DNA of 64,000 bases from Burkholderia plantarii. Its GTDB lineage: Bacteria; Pseudomonadota; Gammaproteobacteria; Burkholderiales; Burkholderiaceae. The stretch lies in the NCBI RefSeq assembly GCF_001411805.1, contig NZ_CP007212.1:3534001-3598000 (forward strand). Reading direction: 5' to 3'. Position numbers and translations under genes: made by a program. Shown piece after piece: positions 40,485 to 49,837 of the stretch (position 1 is its first letter; every line of letters begins with the position of its first letter). The notes beneath the pieces are model-generated. The model was not told the origin of the DNA, ran no database searches, and saw nothing but the letters and a program-made list of their open reading frames with translations.

Positions 40485-43220
40485 TCATTCGAATTGGTCG
40501 GAGCCGATCCGGATGTTCGGCACGTGCAGGTAAGCCTGGATCGGATCGGGCGACTGGCTGAACACGCGCGAGATCGAGCCCTGGTCGCTCGCGGCCGTCT
40601 TCATCAGGTCGCCGCGCATCTGCAGCAGATGATCGAGGTTCGGCACCGGCTTGCCGAGTTCGTCCTTGAACTGCAGCGCTTCGTCGTAAGGCCCGGCGGT
40701 CTGCTTGAACGCGCCGAGATTGGTATGCAGCCGCGTCGGGCCGGTGAACGCATGCGAGGCGCCTTTCACGTCGATGCGGCCCGGCGCGTGGATCTCGATG
40801 TTGCCGCCCTGGAGCCGCACGTAGGCGCCGCCCGAGGTCAGCAGCACCTCCTGGCCGGCGGCCACCTCGATCCGCTGCGTCGCCGAGACGATCTTCAGCG
40901 TCTTCTGCGCGGTCAGTTCGAGGTTGTCGGCCTGCGCCTGGATCTCCACCTTGCCCTTCGCCGCGAACAGCTTCGCGCCGGCGTTCTGCACGAACAGGCT
41001 GAGCCGGTCGACCACGCTCGCCACCAGCGACTTGCCGGCTACCAGATGCGTGCTGGCGCCGCCGACCAGATTGATCTGCTGGTCCGCGGCCAGATGGACC
41101 GACTGCTGCGACGCCAGCGCGATGCCGTCCGGGCTCGCGAACAGCATCACCGGCTTGCCGAACACGTTCGCGCTGCCGGTGCCGCCGCCCGCCGTCAGGC
41201 CGCCCGCGGCGCTGCCGGACCGGCTCTGCAGCGTCGCGTCGGTGAACTGCTCGAGCGCGTCCTGGCCCGCCTGCAGCGGCTCGGCCTGATGCCGCGCGCT
41301 CGCCTGTGACATCGCCTCGACCAGCGAGCCGGCGCCCTGCAGTTGCTGGCGCGCCTCGGTGGCATCGAGCGGCTGGCTGCCCGCGGGCTTCGCGTGCGTC
41401 GTCAGGTGCAGGCCGCGGCTCGCGCGCACGGCGCCGTAGGTATCGGTACGCAGGTCGAAGCCGCTGCCGAGATAGGCGCCTCGCGCGTTGCCGCTCTGCG
41501 CGATCTGGTAGCCGAGCTGCAGCATGCTGTTGGCGCTGCTGCTCATCAATTGCACGCGGTTCTGGCCGGTGGCGTCGTCCATCACCATCTGGTTGTAGCC
41601 GCTGCCCGCGTATTCCTTCGAGCGGAAACCCGACAGCAGCCCGTTGTCATGCCATTGCGGCTTGACCGAGCCGTTGTAGACACGATGCAGGACGATCGGC
41701 CGGTCGCAGTCGCCGCCGAGATAGCCGACCGCCACCTCCTCGCCGACGCGCGGCATGTGGACGCCGCCGTAGCCGCCGCCCGTGTCGGCCTGCGCCACGC
41801 GCACCCAGCACGAAGCCTGCCCGTCGGCCGTGTCGAGCCGGTCCCAGATGAAGCGGATGTGGATCCGGTTCAACTCGTCGGTATGGACTTCCTCGCCGTC
41901 GGGGCCGGCGACGATCGCCGTCTCGAGCGCCATCTCCGGCTTGGCGTGCTCGAACGGGCTGCGGTAAGGCAGCGTCGTGCGCTGCGCTTCGACCTCGACG
42001 CGATAGAAGCCGGTCGAGCCGTCGTCATGCGTGACGACGCCGGCGGCGCCCGCAGCATCGGCGGCGCCCGCGGCCTCGCTCGCGCTCTCGCGCTTCGCCG
42101 CCGCGAGCCGCGTCTTCAGCCCGTGCGGGAAGTTCGCTTCCTGCTCCGACAGCGGCAGGTTGTTCTCGATGTAGCGCCGTACCCTCAGCGCCGCGAACTC
42201 GCGCTGCGCGGCGGCGTCGGCATCGTGCTCCGGATGGTCGACCAGCGTGAAGCGCCGGCCGGCGTCGATCGCGCGCACGCCGCCCACCGCCTCGAAGCGC
42301 TTCGCGCGCGACTCCCATTCCTCGAGCCGCAGCTTCGACAGGTGATCGCCGCGATCCTGCGTGGCGAACGTGTAGGCGCCCGTGTATTCGTAGACTTCCA
42401 GCTGCCCCGGCAGCGTGCCCTGGTCCGCGCGCGTCGGCAGCGTGGTGCCCTTCGGGTTCGACGGCACCGACGGCGCCTTGTAGTCGAACGTGCGCGTCAT
42501 GTAGGCGACGCTCTGCAGCGTGCGCGTGCCGGCCCATTGCGTGAACGCGTCGGATTCGTCGCCGGTGCCGGCCCGCGCGAAGCGGATCGTGCCGCCCGGC
42601 AGCGGGTCGAGCGCGTGGATGTCGTCGACCACGACGAAGCGGTGCGAGCCGCCGTCCGCGTCGTGGCGCCAGAAGCCGTAGAGCCCCTCGTCCTCCATCA
42701 ACCGATGCACGAAGTTCCAGTCGGTCTCGCTCTGGCGGCAGTACGAGCGCGCCGGCAGCGGCGTCGAGAGCATCAACGTGAAGCGGCCGCGCGCCTGCGG
42801 ATGCGCGTTGAAGACATCGGTGATGATCGCGTCGGCGCTCTGGTCCTGCCAGCAGCGCATGTCGCGGCGAAAGCGCAGGAAATGCAGCCAGGACGCGAAC
42901 GTCAGCTGGTAGGTGGTGAGGCTGCCGTCGGCGCCGAGGCGGCGCGCGGTGTGGATGTAGCCGTTGACCGGCAGGTAGCTGCGGTCGGCCTGCCGGACCC
43001 AGAGCGTGATCGGCTGCGCGATCAGCGTCTTCAGTTCGACGTCGTCGGCCGGTGACACGAGCTCGAGCGTCACGCTGAAGTCGCGCCCCAACTCCGCCGA
43101 GACGATCGCGCGCAACGGCACCATCGTGTCGGACGGCAACGCCGGAATGTCGGTCTTGATCAGCCGATCCTGCTGGATCAGGCCACCGCGAATCGCCGAT
43201 ACCAGATCGGTCGTGTTCAT
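40485..43220 (-). CDS. vgrG: type VI secretion tip protein VgrG
   Basis: Spike of the T6SS, a trimeric gp27/gp5-like protein that caps the Hcp tube and carries effectors. 911 residues. The gp27-like part has YLPVNGYIHTARRLG, then RSYCRQSETDWNFVHRLMEDEGLYGFW, typical of VgrG. The gp5 OB fold has HIRFIWDRL and CWVRVAQADTGGGYG. The needle helix and a DUF2345 domain follow (QSVHLAADQQINLVGGAS and later hydrophobic/polar repeats). About 60 residues after DUF2345 (ELGKPVPNLDHLLQMRGD and on) may bind the effector. The ATG at 43218-43220 follows GGGGGAG. No other T6SS structural genes are in the window, so this is an orphan vgrG island. Confidence 0.95.
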   Translation of the reverse strand: MNTTDLVSAIRGGLIQQDRLIKTDIPALPSDTMVPLRAIVSAELGRDFSVTLELVSPADDVELKTLIAQPITLWVRQADRSYLPVNGYIHTARRLGADGSLTTYQLTFASWLHFLRFRRDMRCWQDQSADAIITDVFNAHPQARGRFTLMLSTPLPARSYCRQSETDWNFVHRLMEDEGLYGFWRHDADGGSHRFVVVDDIHALDPLPGGTIRFARAGTGDESDAFTQWAGTRTLQSVAYMTRTFDYKAPSVPSNPKGTTLPTRADQGTLPGQLEVYEYTGAYTFATQDRGDHLSKLRLEEWESRAKRFEAVGGVRAIDAGRRFTLVDHPEHDADAAAQREFAALRVRRYIENNLPLSEQEANFPHGLKTRLAAAKRESASEAAGAADAAGAAGVVTHDDGSTGFYRVEVEAQRTTLPYRSPFEHAKPEMALETAIVAGPDGEEVHTDELNRIHIRFIWDRLDTADGQASCWVRVAQADTGGGYGGVHMPRVGEEVAVGYLGGDCDRPIVLHRVYNGSVKPQWHDNGLLSGFRSKEYAGSGYNQMVMDDATGQNRVQLMSSSANSMLQLGYQIAQSGNARGAYLGSGFDLRTDTYGAVRASRGLHLTTHAKPAGSQPLDATEARQQLQGAGSLVEAMSQASARHQAEPLQAGQDALEQFTDATLQSRSGSAAGGLTAGGGTGSANVFGKPVMLFASPDGIALASQQSVHLAADQQINLVGGASTHLVAGKSLVASVVDRLSLFVQNAGAKLFAAKGKVEIQAQADNLELTAQKTLKIVSATQRIEVAAGQEVLLTSGGAYVRLQGGNIEIHAPGRIDVKGASHAFTGPTRLHTNLGAFKQTAGPYDEALQFKDELGKPVPNLDHLLQMRGDLMKTAASDQGSISRVFSQSPDPIQAYLHVPNIRIGSDQFE

Positions 43221-43790
43221 CCGCTCCCCCTCTTGCAGGGCCCGTTGCCGGGCCAGAGTGGTGCTGCGCTCTCCCGGGACCGGCCTTCCCGGCTGAATCA
43301 ATCAGCGACGATTCTACAGCGAACGGGCGGCGCGACGGTCGATCGGGGTGTTCAGGGACCCGGCGGGAAGCCGGTGGAATCGGCGACGATTCGCCCCTTT
43401 TTCCTTGGGATAAGGGAAGATGGTGGAGTTCTTCGTCGGCGTTCTCGGCGTGACGCGCCGCGAGCGATGCGGGAGGGAGGCGGCGATGGCGGCGCAGGCA
43501 TTAGCGGCGGCTTCGGCCCGGTGGCGCAGTTCAGTGCCGAATGGCTCGGCGATTCGGGCAGCGCGGGGAACTGGAGATGGTTTGCGCCCTGGGTTCGGGC
43601 GTTCGGTGCCCGGGAAGGTTCGGGCGCCGCGGTGCGAGAGCACCGGCGGCAAAGCATGAGGGACGATCGGCACCGTCAGGCGCCTGGGGGCACCCGCCTC
43701 GTGTTCGCCGACGCGCCGCCCCGCCGATCGAGTCGCTCGCATTGCCGGCCTCGCGCCGACGCCCGACGGCATCGGCGCGAGGCCCACGCG
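43221..43790. other. 570-bp region between vgrG and the TonB-like lipoprotein gene
   Basis: I see no supported gene. Several open frames exist but have no domain, no ribosome site and GC-skewed shadow-like composition. The stretch just upstream of vgrG (43300-43430) is less GC-rich than average and may hold its promoter. Confidence 0.5.
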
Positions 43791-44153
43791 TCATTTGCCC
43801 GGCGCGCCGGCCGGCTCGAACACGAACGGCTGCGTCAGCGTGAACGGCGCGGGCCGGCTGCCGTCCGCGGCGTGCTGCGTGCAGTGCGCGCGCGACATCG
43901 CCGCCACGGCGGCCCGGTCCGCCGCCGCGTTGCGGCTGCTGGTGGTGACCGTCACGTTCCCGGGTTCGCCCTCGGCGCTGATCAGCGCGCGCACGAGCAC
44001 CGTCAGTTGACGGTCGAGCGGACGCGCGTCGGATGGGTACGCGGCCACCGGAATCGAGCATGACAGCGTGTTGTCGTGCGACTGGAAGGTCGCGCAGCCG
44101 GCAAGCTGCGCAAGCACGAGCGGCAAGGCGAAATGCTTCGCGTGGCGAATCAT
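43791..44153 (-). CDS. small lipoprotein with a TonB-C-terminal-like domain
   Basis: 120 residues with a lipobox (LVLAQLAGCATF, Cys20). The mature part matches the TonB C-terminal pattern: IPVAAYPSDARPLDRQLTVLV, then I-S-A-E-G-E-P-G-N-V-T-V and SSRNAAADRAAVAAM. Two further Cys (32 and 91) could form a disulfide. It lacks the TonB membrane helix and Pro-rich spacer, so it is not an energy transducer itself. Such stand-alone periplasmic lipoproteins are frequent in Burkholderia and uncharacterised. Confidence 0.75.
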   Translation of the reverse strand: MIRHAKHFALPLVLAQLAGCATFQSHDNTLSCSIPVAAYPSDARPLDRQLTVLVRALISAEGEPGNVTVTTSSRNAAADRAAVAAMSRAHCTQHAADGSRPAPFTLTQPFVFEPAGAPGK

Positions 44154-44263
44154 GTGGAAGGCTTCCCCGTAGGTACGTCGCGCGGGCGTGCTCGCGATGG
44201 TGGCGCGCGCCGCGTGGTCTCGTTTCGTTGTGTCGCCGTTCGGAAGCGGCGCGCGCGACGAGC

Positions 44264-44725
44264 TTACAGCATCGACTTCGCCTGCGTCAGCACCTTGTCG
44301 CAAATCTGCTTCGTGAGTTGCTGCTTGATGCCGCCGCCGCTCAGGTCGAGCGTCTTGCCGTTGCCGGCGTCGAGGATGCCGCTGCTGCCGCTCGTGAACC
44401 CGGCATCGGCACCCGGATTGCCGCCGAGCTTGCCGACCAGCGCGTCCTTCACGGAACTCGCGCCGCCGCCGGCGAGGAACTGGTTCTGGATGCAGAACTG
44501 CAGCACGCCGGCCGCGTTGCCGAGGCTGCCCGGCATCAGCGACGAGCCGCCGCCCATCACGCCGCCGAGGCCGCCGAGATTGCCGGCGAGCCCGCCCGAA
44601 TTCTGCGTGGCCGCGCCGCCGGCCTGCTTGAGCATGTCGCCGAACTGGGCCCAGGCCAGCGTGGCGGGCAACGACAGACCGATCATGACGCCGGCGGCAA
44701 CGGCCCGGCCAGTGCGAAGTTTCAT
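44264..44725 (-). CDS. DUF2501-family periplasmic protein (YjjA-like)
   Basis: 153 residues. Signal peptide AAGVMIGLSLPATLAWAQ, then a Gly/Asn/Ser-rich middle (GGLAGNLGGLGGVMGGGSS) and a helical C-terminal part with two Cys (FCIQNQFLAGGGASSVKDAL and KQICDKVL), which may pair. The ATG at 44723-44725 gives the proper signal peptide. The family has no known function; E. coli YjjA is a secreted protein. Confidence 0.8.
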   Translation of the reverse strand: MKLRTGRAVAAGVMIGLSLPATLAWAQFGDMLKQAGGAATQNSGGLAGNLGGLGGVMGGGSSLMPGSLGNAAGVLQFCIQNQFLAGGGASSVKDALVGKLGGNPGADAGFTSGSSGILDAGNGKTLDLSGGGIKQQLTKQICDKVLTQAKSML

Positions 44726-44973
44726 CGTGATCCTCCTGGTGGTGGACGGCGGTGCCGCCCATGCCGCTGTCAGGATAATCGAAGCTTCGCCGCCGACCGG
44801 GGCAGACGCCGCGCCATCCGGGTGGAATTGACGATCTTTGACGGATGCCCGTGGCGCCAGGGCGACGGGATCCATGCCGTGAAACGCACCAATGCGGCTG
44901 TTCGTTTCATTCACCGCATCCCGCGCCTCGCACGTCAACGCGAGGCCACCCGCGCTTCGCGCACGCGCACGCG

Positions 44974-46755
44974 TCAGTCGTCCGAATCGTCGCCGTCGTC
45001 ATCGTCGTCCGCCGCGGCCATGTCCTTGCCGTAGCGGGCCACCAGCGCCTGCTTGAAGGCGCCCAGCGACGGCTGCGCGTCGACGAGCTTGTAGAGCGCC
45101 GCGAGCTGCGCCGGCCAGTCGTGCAGTTCCTCGGCGAAGATCCGCAGGCGCGCGACCGTGTCGAGCGCGTCGCCGTCGCGCCCGTCGAGCGCTTCGAGCA
45201 CCGCGTAGCGGCGCAGCACCGTCTCGCCCGGCAGCAGCGCGATCGCGTGCTGGTGCGCGGCCAGCTTGGCCGGCAGACCATCGCGCGAGAGCGGCATCAG
45301 CGTCGCCGCGCCGTATTCGCCCCAGGCGCCGAACAGGAACGACGGCGCCTCGCGATACTGCTCGGCCGGATTCGCGCCGTAATAGAGCACTTCCGCGCGC
45401 TGATAGTCGCGCAGCACCGGATAGAGCGCGAGCACCGCCGCCACCGACACCACCGCGAACACCGCGTAGGCGAGCCGCCCGGGCAGCGCGCGCAGCGAGC
45501 GCGTCTCGAGCAGGCCGATCACGAACATCGCGGGCAGCGTGAAGAACGTGTATTGCTGCGGATACTCGACGAGCGCATGCATCAGCAGCACGCCCAGCAG
45601 CGCGAGGCCGTAGAGCCGCTCGCCGGTATGCGGCACGCGCAGCGCGCGCACGAACCACAGCAGCAGCGTGACGAGCAGTGCGCCGAGGCCGAGCACGCCC
45701 GATTTCGCGAGCAGGTCGATGAAGATGTCGTGCGAGTTGTTGGCGATCTCGACGCCGCCGAGCGCGCGCACCAGCTCGAACTGATGCAGCGGGAATTCGC
45801 CCCAGCCCACGCCGAGCCACGGATGCTCGCGGAACATCGTCAGGCCGTACTTCCAGAGCGCGAGGCGCGGCGCGATCTGCCCGGCGTCGCGCATGCGCTC
45901 GGCGGCCGATTCCGCGAGGCCGAGGTGGTAGTGCAGGTTGGCCCAGCGCACCGCCACGTTCACCGCGACGAACACCACCGCGAGCGCGAACGGGTACAGC
46001 CACGCCGCACCGCGCCCCTCGCCGCGCCGCGCCGCGGCCAGCGCCGCCCAGAGCCCCGCCACCACCATCACCGCCACCTGCAGCCACGGCCCGCGCGACA
46101 CCGTGAACGCGAGCCCGGCCGACAGCACGACCGACAGCGGCAGCCAGCCCCAGGCGGGCAGCCGGCGCGCCTGCGCGAGGTACAGCGTGCTCGCGAGCGC
46201 GAACGCGATGTAGGTGGCCAGATGGTTCGCCTGCGCCATGTTGCCGTAAGGCCGGCGGTCAGCAAGCACGCCGTAGCTGACCACGAACGGCGAGAACGTA
46301 TGTTCGAGATGGAGCAGCTGCACGATCTGGCAACCCACCGCGAACACCCCGCCGACGATCATCGCGCCGGCCATCATCCGCGCGACGGCCTCCACCGACA
46401 GCACGCGGCCCAGCACGTAGCCGGACTGCATCGCCACCAGCGCGGCGAGCAGGTAGCCGAGCGCGAGCCAGTTCATCGACGGCTGCGACAGCGGCAGCAC
46501 CAGCGTCTGCACGATCAGCACCGCGCCGAACGCGAGCGGCGCGCCCCAGGCGAGCGGCGCCGCGAACGGCCGCATCGCGCGCTCGCCGCGCGCGAGCAGC
46601 ACCACCAGCACGCCGAGCAGCGCATAGAGACCGAACGCGGTGAATTCGGAATAGAACGTCGGGATCGGATAGGTGTGGTTGGTGACCGCGTAAGGCAGGA
46701 TCAGGGCGACGGCGAGCGCAATCAGCGCCAAAGAACGCAGAACGGAAGAAGGCAT
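44974..46755 (-). CDS. pglL: O-linked protein glycosylation oligosaccharyltransferase (PglL family)
   Basis: 593-residue inner-membrane enzyme that moves lipid-linked glycan to Ser of periplasmic and pilin proteins. About 12 membrane helices, then the Wzy_C domain with the large periplasmic loop: LWKYGLTMFREHPWLGVGWGEF and ANNSHDIFIDLLAKSGVLG, which includes the essential His. A C-terminal soluble part (from ~residue 430) ends in a run of Asp (AAADDDDDGDDSDD). The ATG at 46753-46755 gives a membrane-inserted N terminus (MPSSVLRSLALIALAVAL). The pilin gene lies 288 bases upstream on the same strand, the order known for PglL in Burkholderia. Confidence 0.92.
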   Translation of the reverse strand: MPSSVLRSLALIALAVALILPYAVTNHTYPIPTFYSEFTAFGLYALLGVLVVLLARGERAMRPFAAPLAWGAPLAFGAVLIVQTLVLPLSQPSMNWLALGYLLAALVAMQSGYVLGRVLSVEAVARMMAGAMIVGGVFAVGCQIVQLLHLEHTFSPFVVSYGVLADRRPYGNMAQANHLATYIAFALASTLYLAQARRLPAWGWLPLSVVLSAGLAFTVSRGPWLQVAVMVVAGLWAALAAARRGEGRGAAWLYPFALAVVFVAVNVAVRWANLHYHLGLAESAAERMRDAGQIAPRLALWKYGLTMFREHPWLGVGWGEFPLHQFELVRALGGVEIANNSHDIFIDLLAKSGVLGLGALLVTLLLWFVRALRVPHTGERLYGLALLGVLLMHALVEYPQQYTFFTLPAMFVIGLLETRSLRALPGRLAYAVFAVVSVAAVLALYPVLRDYQRAEVLYYGANPAEQYREAPSFLFGAWGEYGAATLMPLSRDGLPAKLAAHQHAIALLPGETVLRRYAVLEALDGRDGDALDTVARLRIFAEELHDWPAQLAALYKLVDAQPSLGAFKQALVARYGKDMAAADDDDDGDDSDD

Positions 46756-47043
46756 GAGCGAACCGGATGTCAGCAACCGGCGCACTATACAAAAATTTTC
46801 CGGTGCTGAGTCGCTCGCGTGCGCAACTGTCGGCACATCGTCAGCCGCGGGCCGGTTTTCGATGGTCCGCCCCCGTTTGCCGGCACATTGGATCACGCAT
46901 CGCGTGCGCCGCGGGCGTGATCGCCATGCGCTGCCATCTCACCGCACCACGACCGTACCGCCCTCGGCATCGCGCCGCATTCACGCGCCACCGGCCGGCA
47001 TGCCGGCAGACTCCCCCATGCCGCCGCGCGAAGCCGCCCCGCG

Positions 47044-47652
47044 CTAGCCGCGGCACTCCGGCGGCGCGAGCCGGCCCGCGAGCGTCGCCCCGTCGGCCGG
47101 CAGCGGCCCCGAGCCCGGCGCCGGCAGCGACGAGGCCGTCTTGCCCGCCGCGAAACACTCCCAGGTGATCGAGCCGGCCTGCAGCGTGCCCTTCGCGAGC
47201 GCGACACGGGCGGTGGGCGCCTCGGCGTTGTCGGGCGCGGACGGCACCAGCACCAGCGTGTTCGCGCCGGCCTGCGCGACGCGCGTGGTGTAGGCGATGC
47301 GGATCTGGCCGGTCTCGTCGTCGATCGCGATCGATTCGACGTTGCGCGTGGCGGGCGGCGAGCCGTAGCCGCTGCCGAGGGGCGCGCCGCTCGCCGCGTT
47401 CTCCGCCACCGCGAGCCGCGCCGACGAGGCGAGCGAGATGCCCTCGCCGACGCGGCTGCGGGCCAGATAGTCCTGATACGCGGGGATCGCATAGGCCGCA
47501 ACCACGCCGACGATGGCCAGCACGATCATCAGCTCGATCAGCGTGAAGGCGCGCCGCCGTGTCCGGCACGAGCCGGCCGGCGCGCGGATGCGCGTGCCGC
47601 ACAGGCGCCGCGAGAACTGCTGAAGGAGGGCAACGGACAAGGCTTCGAACAT
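47044..47652 (-). CDS. pilA: type IV pilin-like protein (PilA), substrate candidate of PglL
   Basis: 202 residues. The N-methylation segment is [28 protein letters not shown] with the conserved Glu at +5. The leader before it is 35 residues and the residue at the cleavage point is Ala35, not the usual Gly. The C terminus has a Cys pair (TWECFAAG...PPECRG) that would form the D-region disulfide. The middle and C-terminal part is rich in Ala/Ser/Pro ([16 protein letters not shown]), a plausible O-glycosylation region for the neighbouring PglL. No other pil genes are in the window. The ATG at 47650-47652 was chosen; no in-frame start closer to FTLIE was found except CTG. Confidence 0.88.
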   Translation of the reverse strand: MFEALSVALLQQFSRRLCGTRIRAPAGSCRTRRRAFTLIELMIVLAIVGVVAAYAIPAYQDYLARSRVGEGISLASSARLAVAENAASGAPLGSGYGSPPATRNVESIAIDDETGQIRIAYTTRVAQAGANTLVLVPSAPDNAEAPTARVALAKGTLQAGSITWECFAAGKTASSLPAPGSGPLPADGATLAGRLAPPECRG

Positions 47653-47828
47653 GACGGGCTCCGGAAACGAACGATTGCCCGCCGCTGACAGGACGGGCAC
47701 GTCGATCGTAGCCAGCCCGCCAGGCGCGGGGCAGTCGGCCGGATGGCCAGCGTCGCGAGCGCGGCAAGGAAACGCTCCCCGCCCTCGCCCGCCGCGGCCG
47801 CGTCACGCCAGGGCCGCGAAGCCGCGCC

Positions 47829-48530
47829 TCAATGCGCGCCGGCCGTCCGGCGCCGCTTCCACACCGTGCCGGCCACCACCACCAGGATCGCCCCGGCGAT
47901 GCTCGCGGCGTAACCGGCGGCGGGCGCGTCGAGCTGCTGCCAGCGGTCGAGCGCCGGGTCGGCGATGATCAGGCCGCCCGCGATCCAGCCGAGCAGCGCC
48001 GCGCCGAACATCACGATCACCGGGAAGCGGTCGAGCAGCTTCAGCACCAGCGTGCTGCCCCAGACGATCACCGGAATGCTGACCACCAGCCCGAAGATCA
48101 CGAGCGCGAGCCGGTGGTGCGGATCGGCGCGCTCGGCGGCACCCGCGATCGCGATCACGTTGTCGATGCTCATCACCGCGTCGGCCACGATGATGGTGCG
48201 CACCGCGGCCCACAGCCGGTCCGCGCCCTGGATGCCGTCGTGCGCGTCGTCGGCCGGCACCAGCAGCTTCGCGCCGATCCAGAGCAGCAGCAGGCCGCCC
48301 GCGAGCTTCAGGAACGGAATGTCGAGCAGCAGCACCGCGAACGCGATCAGCACCACGCGCAGCACGATTGCCCCCACGGTGCCCCAGATCACGCCGCGCA
48401 GGCGTTGCGAGGCAGGCAGGTTGCGGCAGGCCAGCGCGATCACGACAGCGTTGTCGCCGCCGAGCAGCAGATCGATGACGACGATCTGCACGACGGCCGC
48501 CCAGTGAAGCGTGGCGAAAAATTCGATCAT
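47829..48530 (-). CDS. TerC-family integral membrane protein (YjbE-like)
   Basis: 233 residues, about seven hydrophobic helices. The TerC signatures are seen as VIDLLLGGDNAVVIALACRNL and ADAVMSIDNVIAIAGAAE, with acidic residues inside helices that could bind metal. Family members are linked to metal (Mn) export coupled to protein secretion or to tellurite resistance. The ATG at 48528-48530 (MIEFFATLHW) is used; the longer frame is Arg/Cys-rich and overlaps a tandem repeat. It stands alone between the pilin gene and sucD. Confidence 0.88.
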   Translation of the reverse strand: MIEFFATLHWAAVVQIVVIDLLLGGDNAVVIALACRNLPASQRLRGVIWGTVGAIVLRVVLIAFAVLLLDIPFLKLAGGLLLLWIGAKLLVPADDAHDGIQGADRLWAAVRTIIVADAVMSIDNVIAIAGAAERADPHHRLALVIFGLVVSIPVIVWGSTLVLKLLDRFPVIVMFGAALLGWIAGGLIIADPALDRWQQLDAPAAGYAASIAGAILVVVAGTVWKRRRTAGAH

Positions 48531-48689
48531 CGGCGGGAAACTGGAAAGAAGGATGGGAAGGAAAGCGCGCGAACGGCTCGCGCGCGGCGCGAATGGCTCG
48601 TGCGGGCGGCAAGGCTTGCCGTGGCACGAAACCGGATGCGATCGACAGGTGGCGCGAGCGCAGCGCGGTGAAGGCCGCACGTGACGGCC

Positions 48690-48741
48690 CGACGCGGCAG
48701 CCCGACGCGGCAGCCCGATACGGCAGCCCGATGCGGCGACC
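48690..48741. repeat. four tandem copies of a 13-bp unit
   Basis: Unit CGACGCGGCAGCC at 48690-48702, repeated exactly at 48703-48715, with changes at 48716-48728 (CGATACGGCAGCC) and 48729-48741 (CGATGCGGCGACC). It lies 160 bp upstream of the TerC-family gene. No link to CRISPR: there are no spacers. Confidence 0.9.
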
Positions 48742-48833
48742 GGCCGTCACGATAAAACGCGGCGGCTGAATGCAACGCAACGACCGGATCCGACCCGCGC
48801 CGCCACCTTTCAACATCATCCACGAAGCCTAAC

Positions 48834-48860
48834 AAAAAACGCCGGCGCGAGGCCGGCGTT
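48834..48860 (-). terminator. intrinsic terminator of sucCD
   Basis: Stem ACGCCGGC / GCCGGCGT with a GCGAG loop; on the minus strand it ends in six T (48834-48839), 33 bases after the sucD stop. Confidence 0.9.
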
Positions 48861-48892
48861 TCGATGCTGCTGGGCGAAGCCCGGACGAAAAC

Positions 48893-49774
48893 TCAGATCG
48901 CTGCCTTCAGCAGACGGCCCATTTCCGACGGGTTGCGCGTGACCTTGATGCCGCACGCGTCCATGATTTCCAGCTTCGCTTCGGCCGTATCGGCACCGCC
49001 CGAGATCAGCGCGCCGGCGTGGCCCATGCGCTTGCCCGGGGGCGCCGTGACGCCGGCGATGAAGCCGACCACCGGCTTCTTCATGTTGCCCTTGATCCAC
49101 TCGGCTGCCGTCGCTTCGTCCGGGCCGCCGATTTCGCCGATCATCACGACCGCGTCCGTGTCCGGATCGTCGTTGAACATCTGCATCACGTCGATGTGCT
49201 TGAGGCCGTTGATCGGGTCGCCGCCGATACCGACCGCCGACGACTGGCCGAGGCCCAGTGCCGTCAGCTGCGCAACGGCTTCATACGTCAGCGTGCCCGA
49301 ACGCGACACGACGCCGATGCGGCCCTTGCGGTGGATGTGGCCCGGCATGATGCCGATCTTCAGTTCGTCCGGCGTGATCGTGCCCGGGCAGTTCGGCCCG
49401 AGCAGCAGCGTCTTGCGGCCTTCACGGCGCATGCGGTCCTTCACCTCGATCATGTCGCGCACGGGGATGCCTTCCGTGATGCAGATCGCGAGATCGAGAT
49501 CGGCCTCGACGGCTTCCCAGATCGCCGCTGCCGCGCCTGCCGGCGGCACGTAGATGACCGACACGGTCGCGCCGGTTTCGGCCTTCGCTTCCTTGACGCT
49601 CGCGTAGATCGGAATGCCTTCGAAATCCTCGCCGGCCTTCTTCGGGTTCACGCCCGCGACGAATGCCTCGCGGCCGTTCGCGTACTCGCGGCACGCGCGC
49701 GTGTGGAACTGGCCCGTCTTGCCGGTGATGCCCTGCGTGATGACCTTGGTGTCTTTGTTGATCAGAATCGACAT
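48893..49774 (-). CDS. sucD: succinyl-CoA synthetase alpha subunit
   Basis: TCA-cycle enzyme subunit that carries the phosphohistidine and binds CoA. 293 residues. N-terminal CoA-binding Rossmann fold (ITQGITGKTGQFHTRAC), then GPNCPGTITPDELKIG, and the active-site His in GHAGALISGG near residue 250. It lies 62 bases after sucC and is followed by a terminator. Confidence 0.98.
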   Translation of the reverse strand: MSILINKDTKVITQGITGKTGQFHTRACREYANGREAFVAGVNPKKAGEDFEGIPIYASVKEAKAETGATVSVIYVPPAGAAAAIWEAVEADLDLAICITEGIPVRDMIEVKDRMRREGRKTLLLGPNCPGTITPDELKIGIMPGHIHRKGRIGVVSRSGTLTYEAVAQLTALGLGQSSAVGIGGDPINGLKHIDVMQMFNDDPDTDAVVMIGEIGGPDEATAAEWIKGNMKKPVVGFIAGVTAPPGKRMGHAGALISGGADTAEAKLEIMDACGIKVTRNPSEMGRLLKAAI

Positions 49775-49837
49775 GTATTGACCTCTGTTCGATAGGCGTC
49801 GCGAACGCGCGCGCCGCCATGCGTGTTCAAACGATGC

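Larger units (their letters stand above)
48531..48892. other. 362-bp intergenic region between terC-like gene and sucD
   Basis: Contains the four-unit 13-bp tandem repeat at 48690-48741 and the sucD terminator at 48834-48860. No gene is supported; the frames that cover it are low-complexity. Confidence 0.55.

Noticed and set aside
43233..44063. A 276-codon plus-strand frame between vgrG and the TonB-like gene
   Set aside because: Half of it lies antisense to the lipoprotein gene, and the composition is shadow-like (Arg/Gly/Ala).
48690..48741. Short repeats as a possible CRISPR array
   Set aside because: The 13-bp units are directly adjacent with no spacers; no cas genes are in the window.
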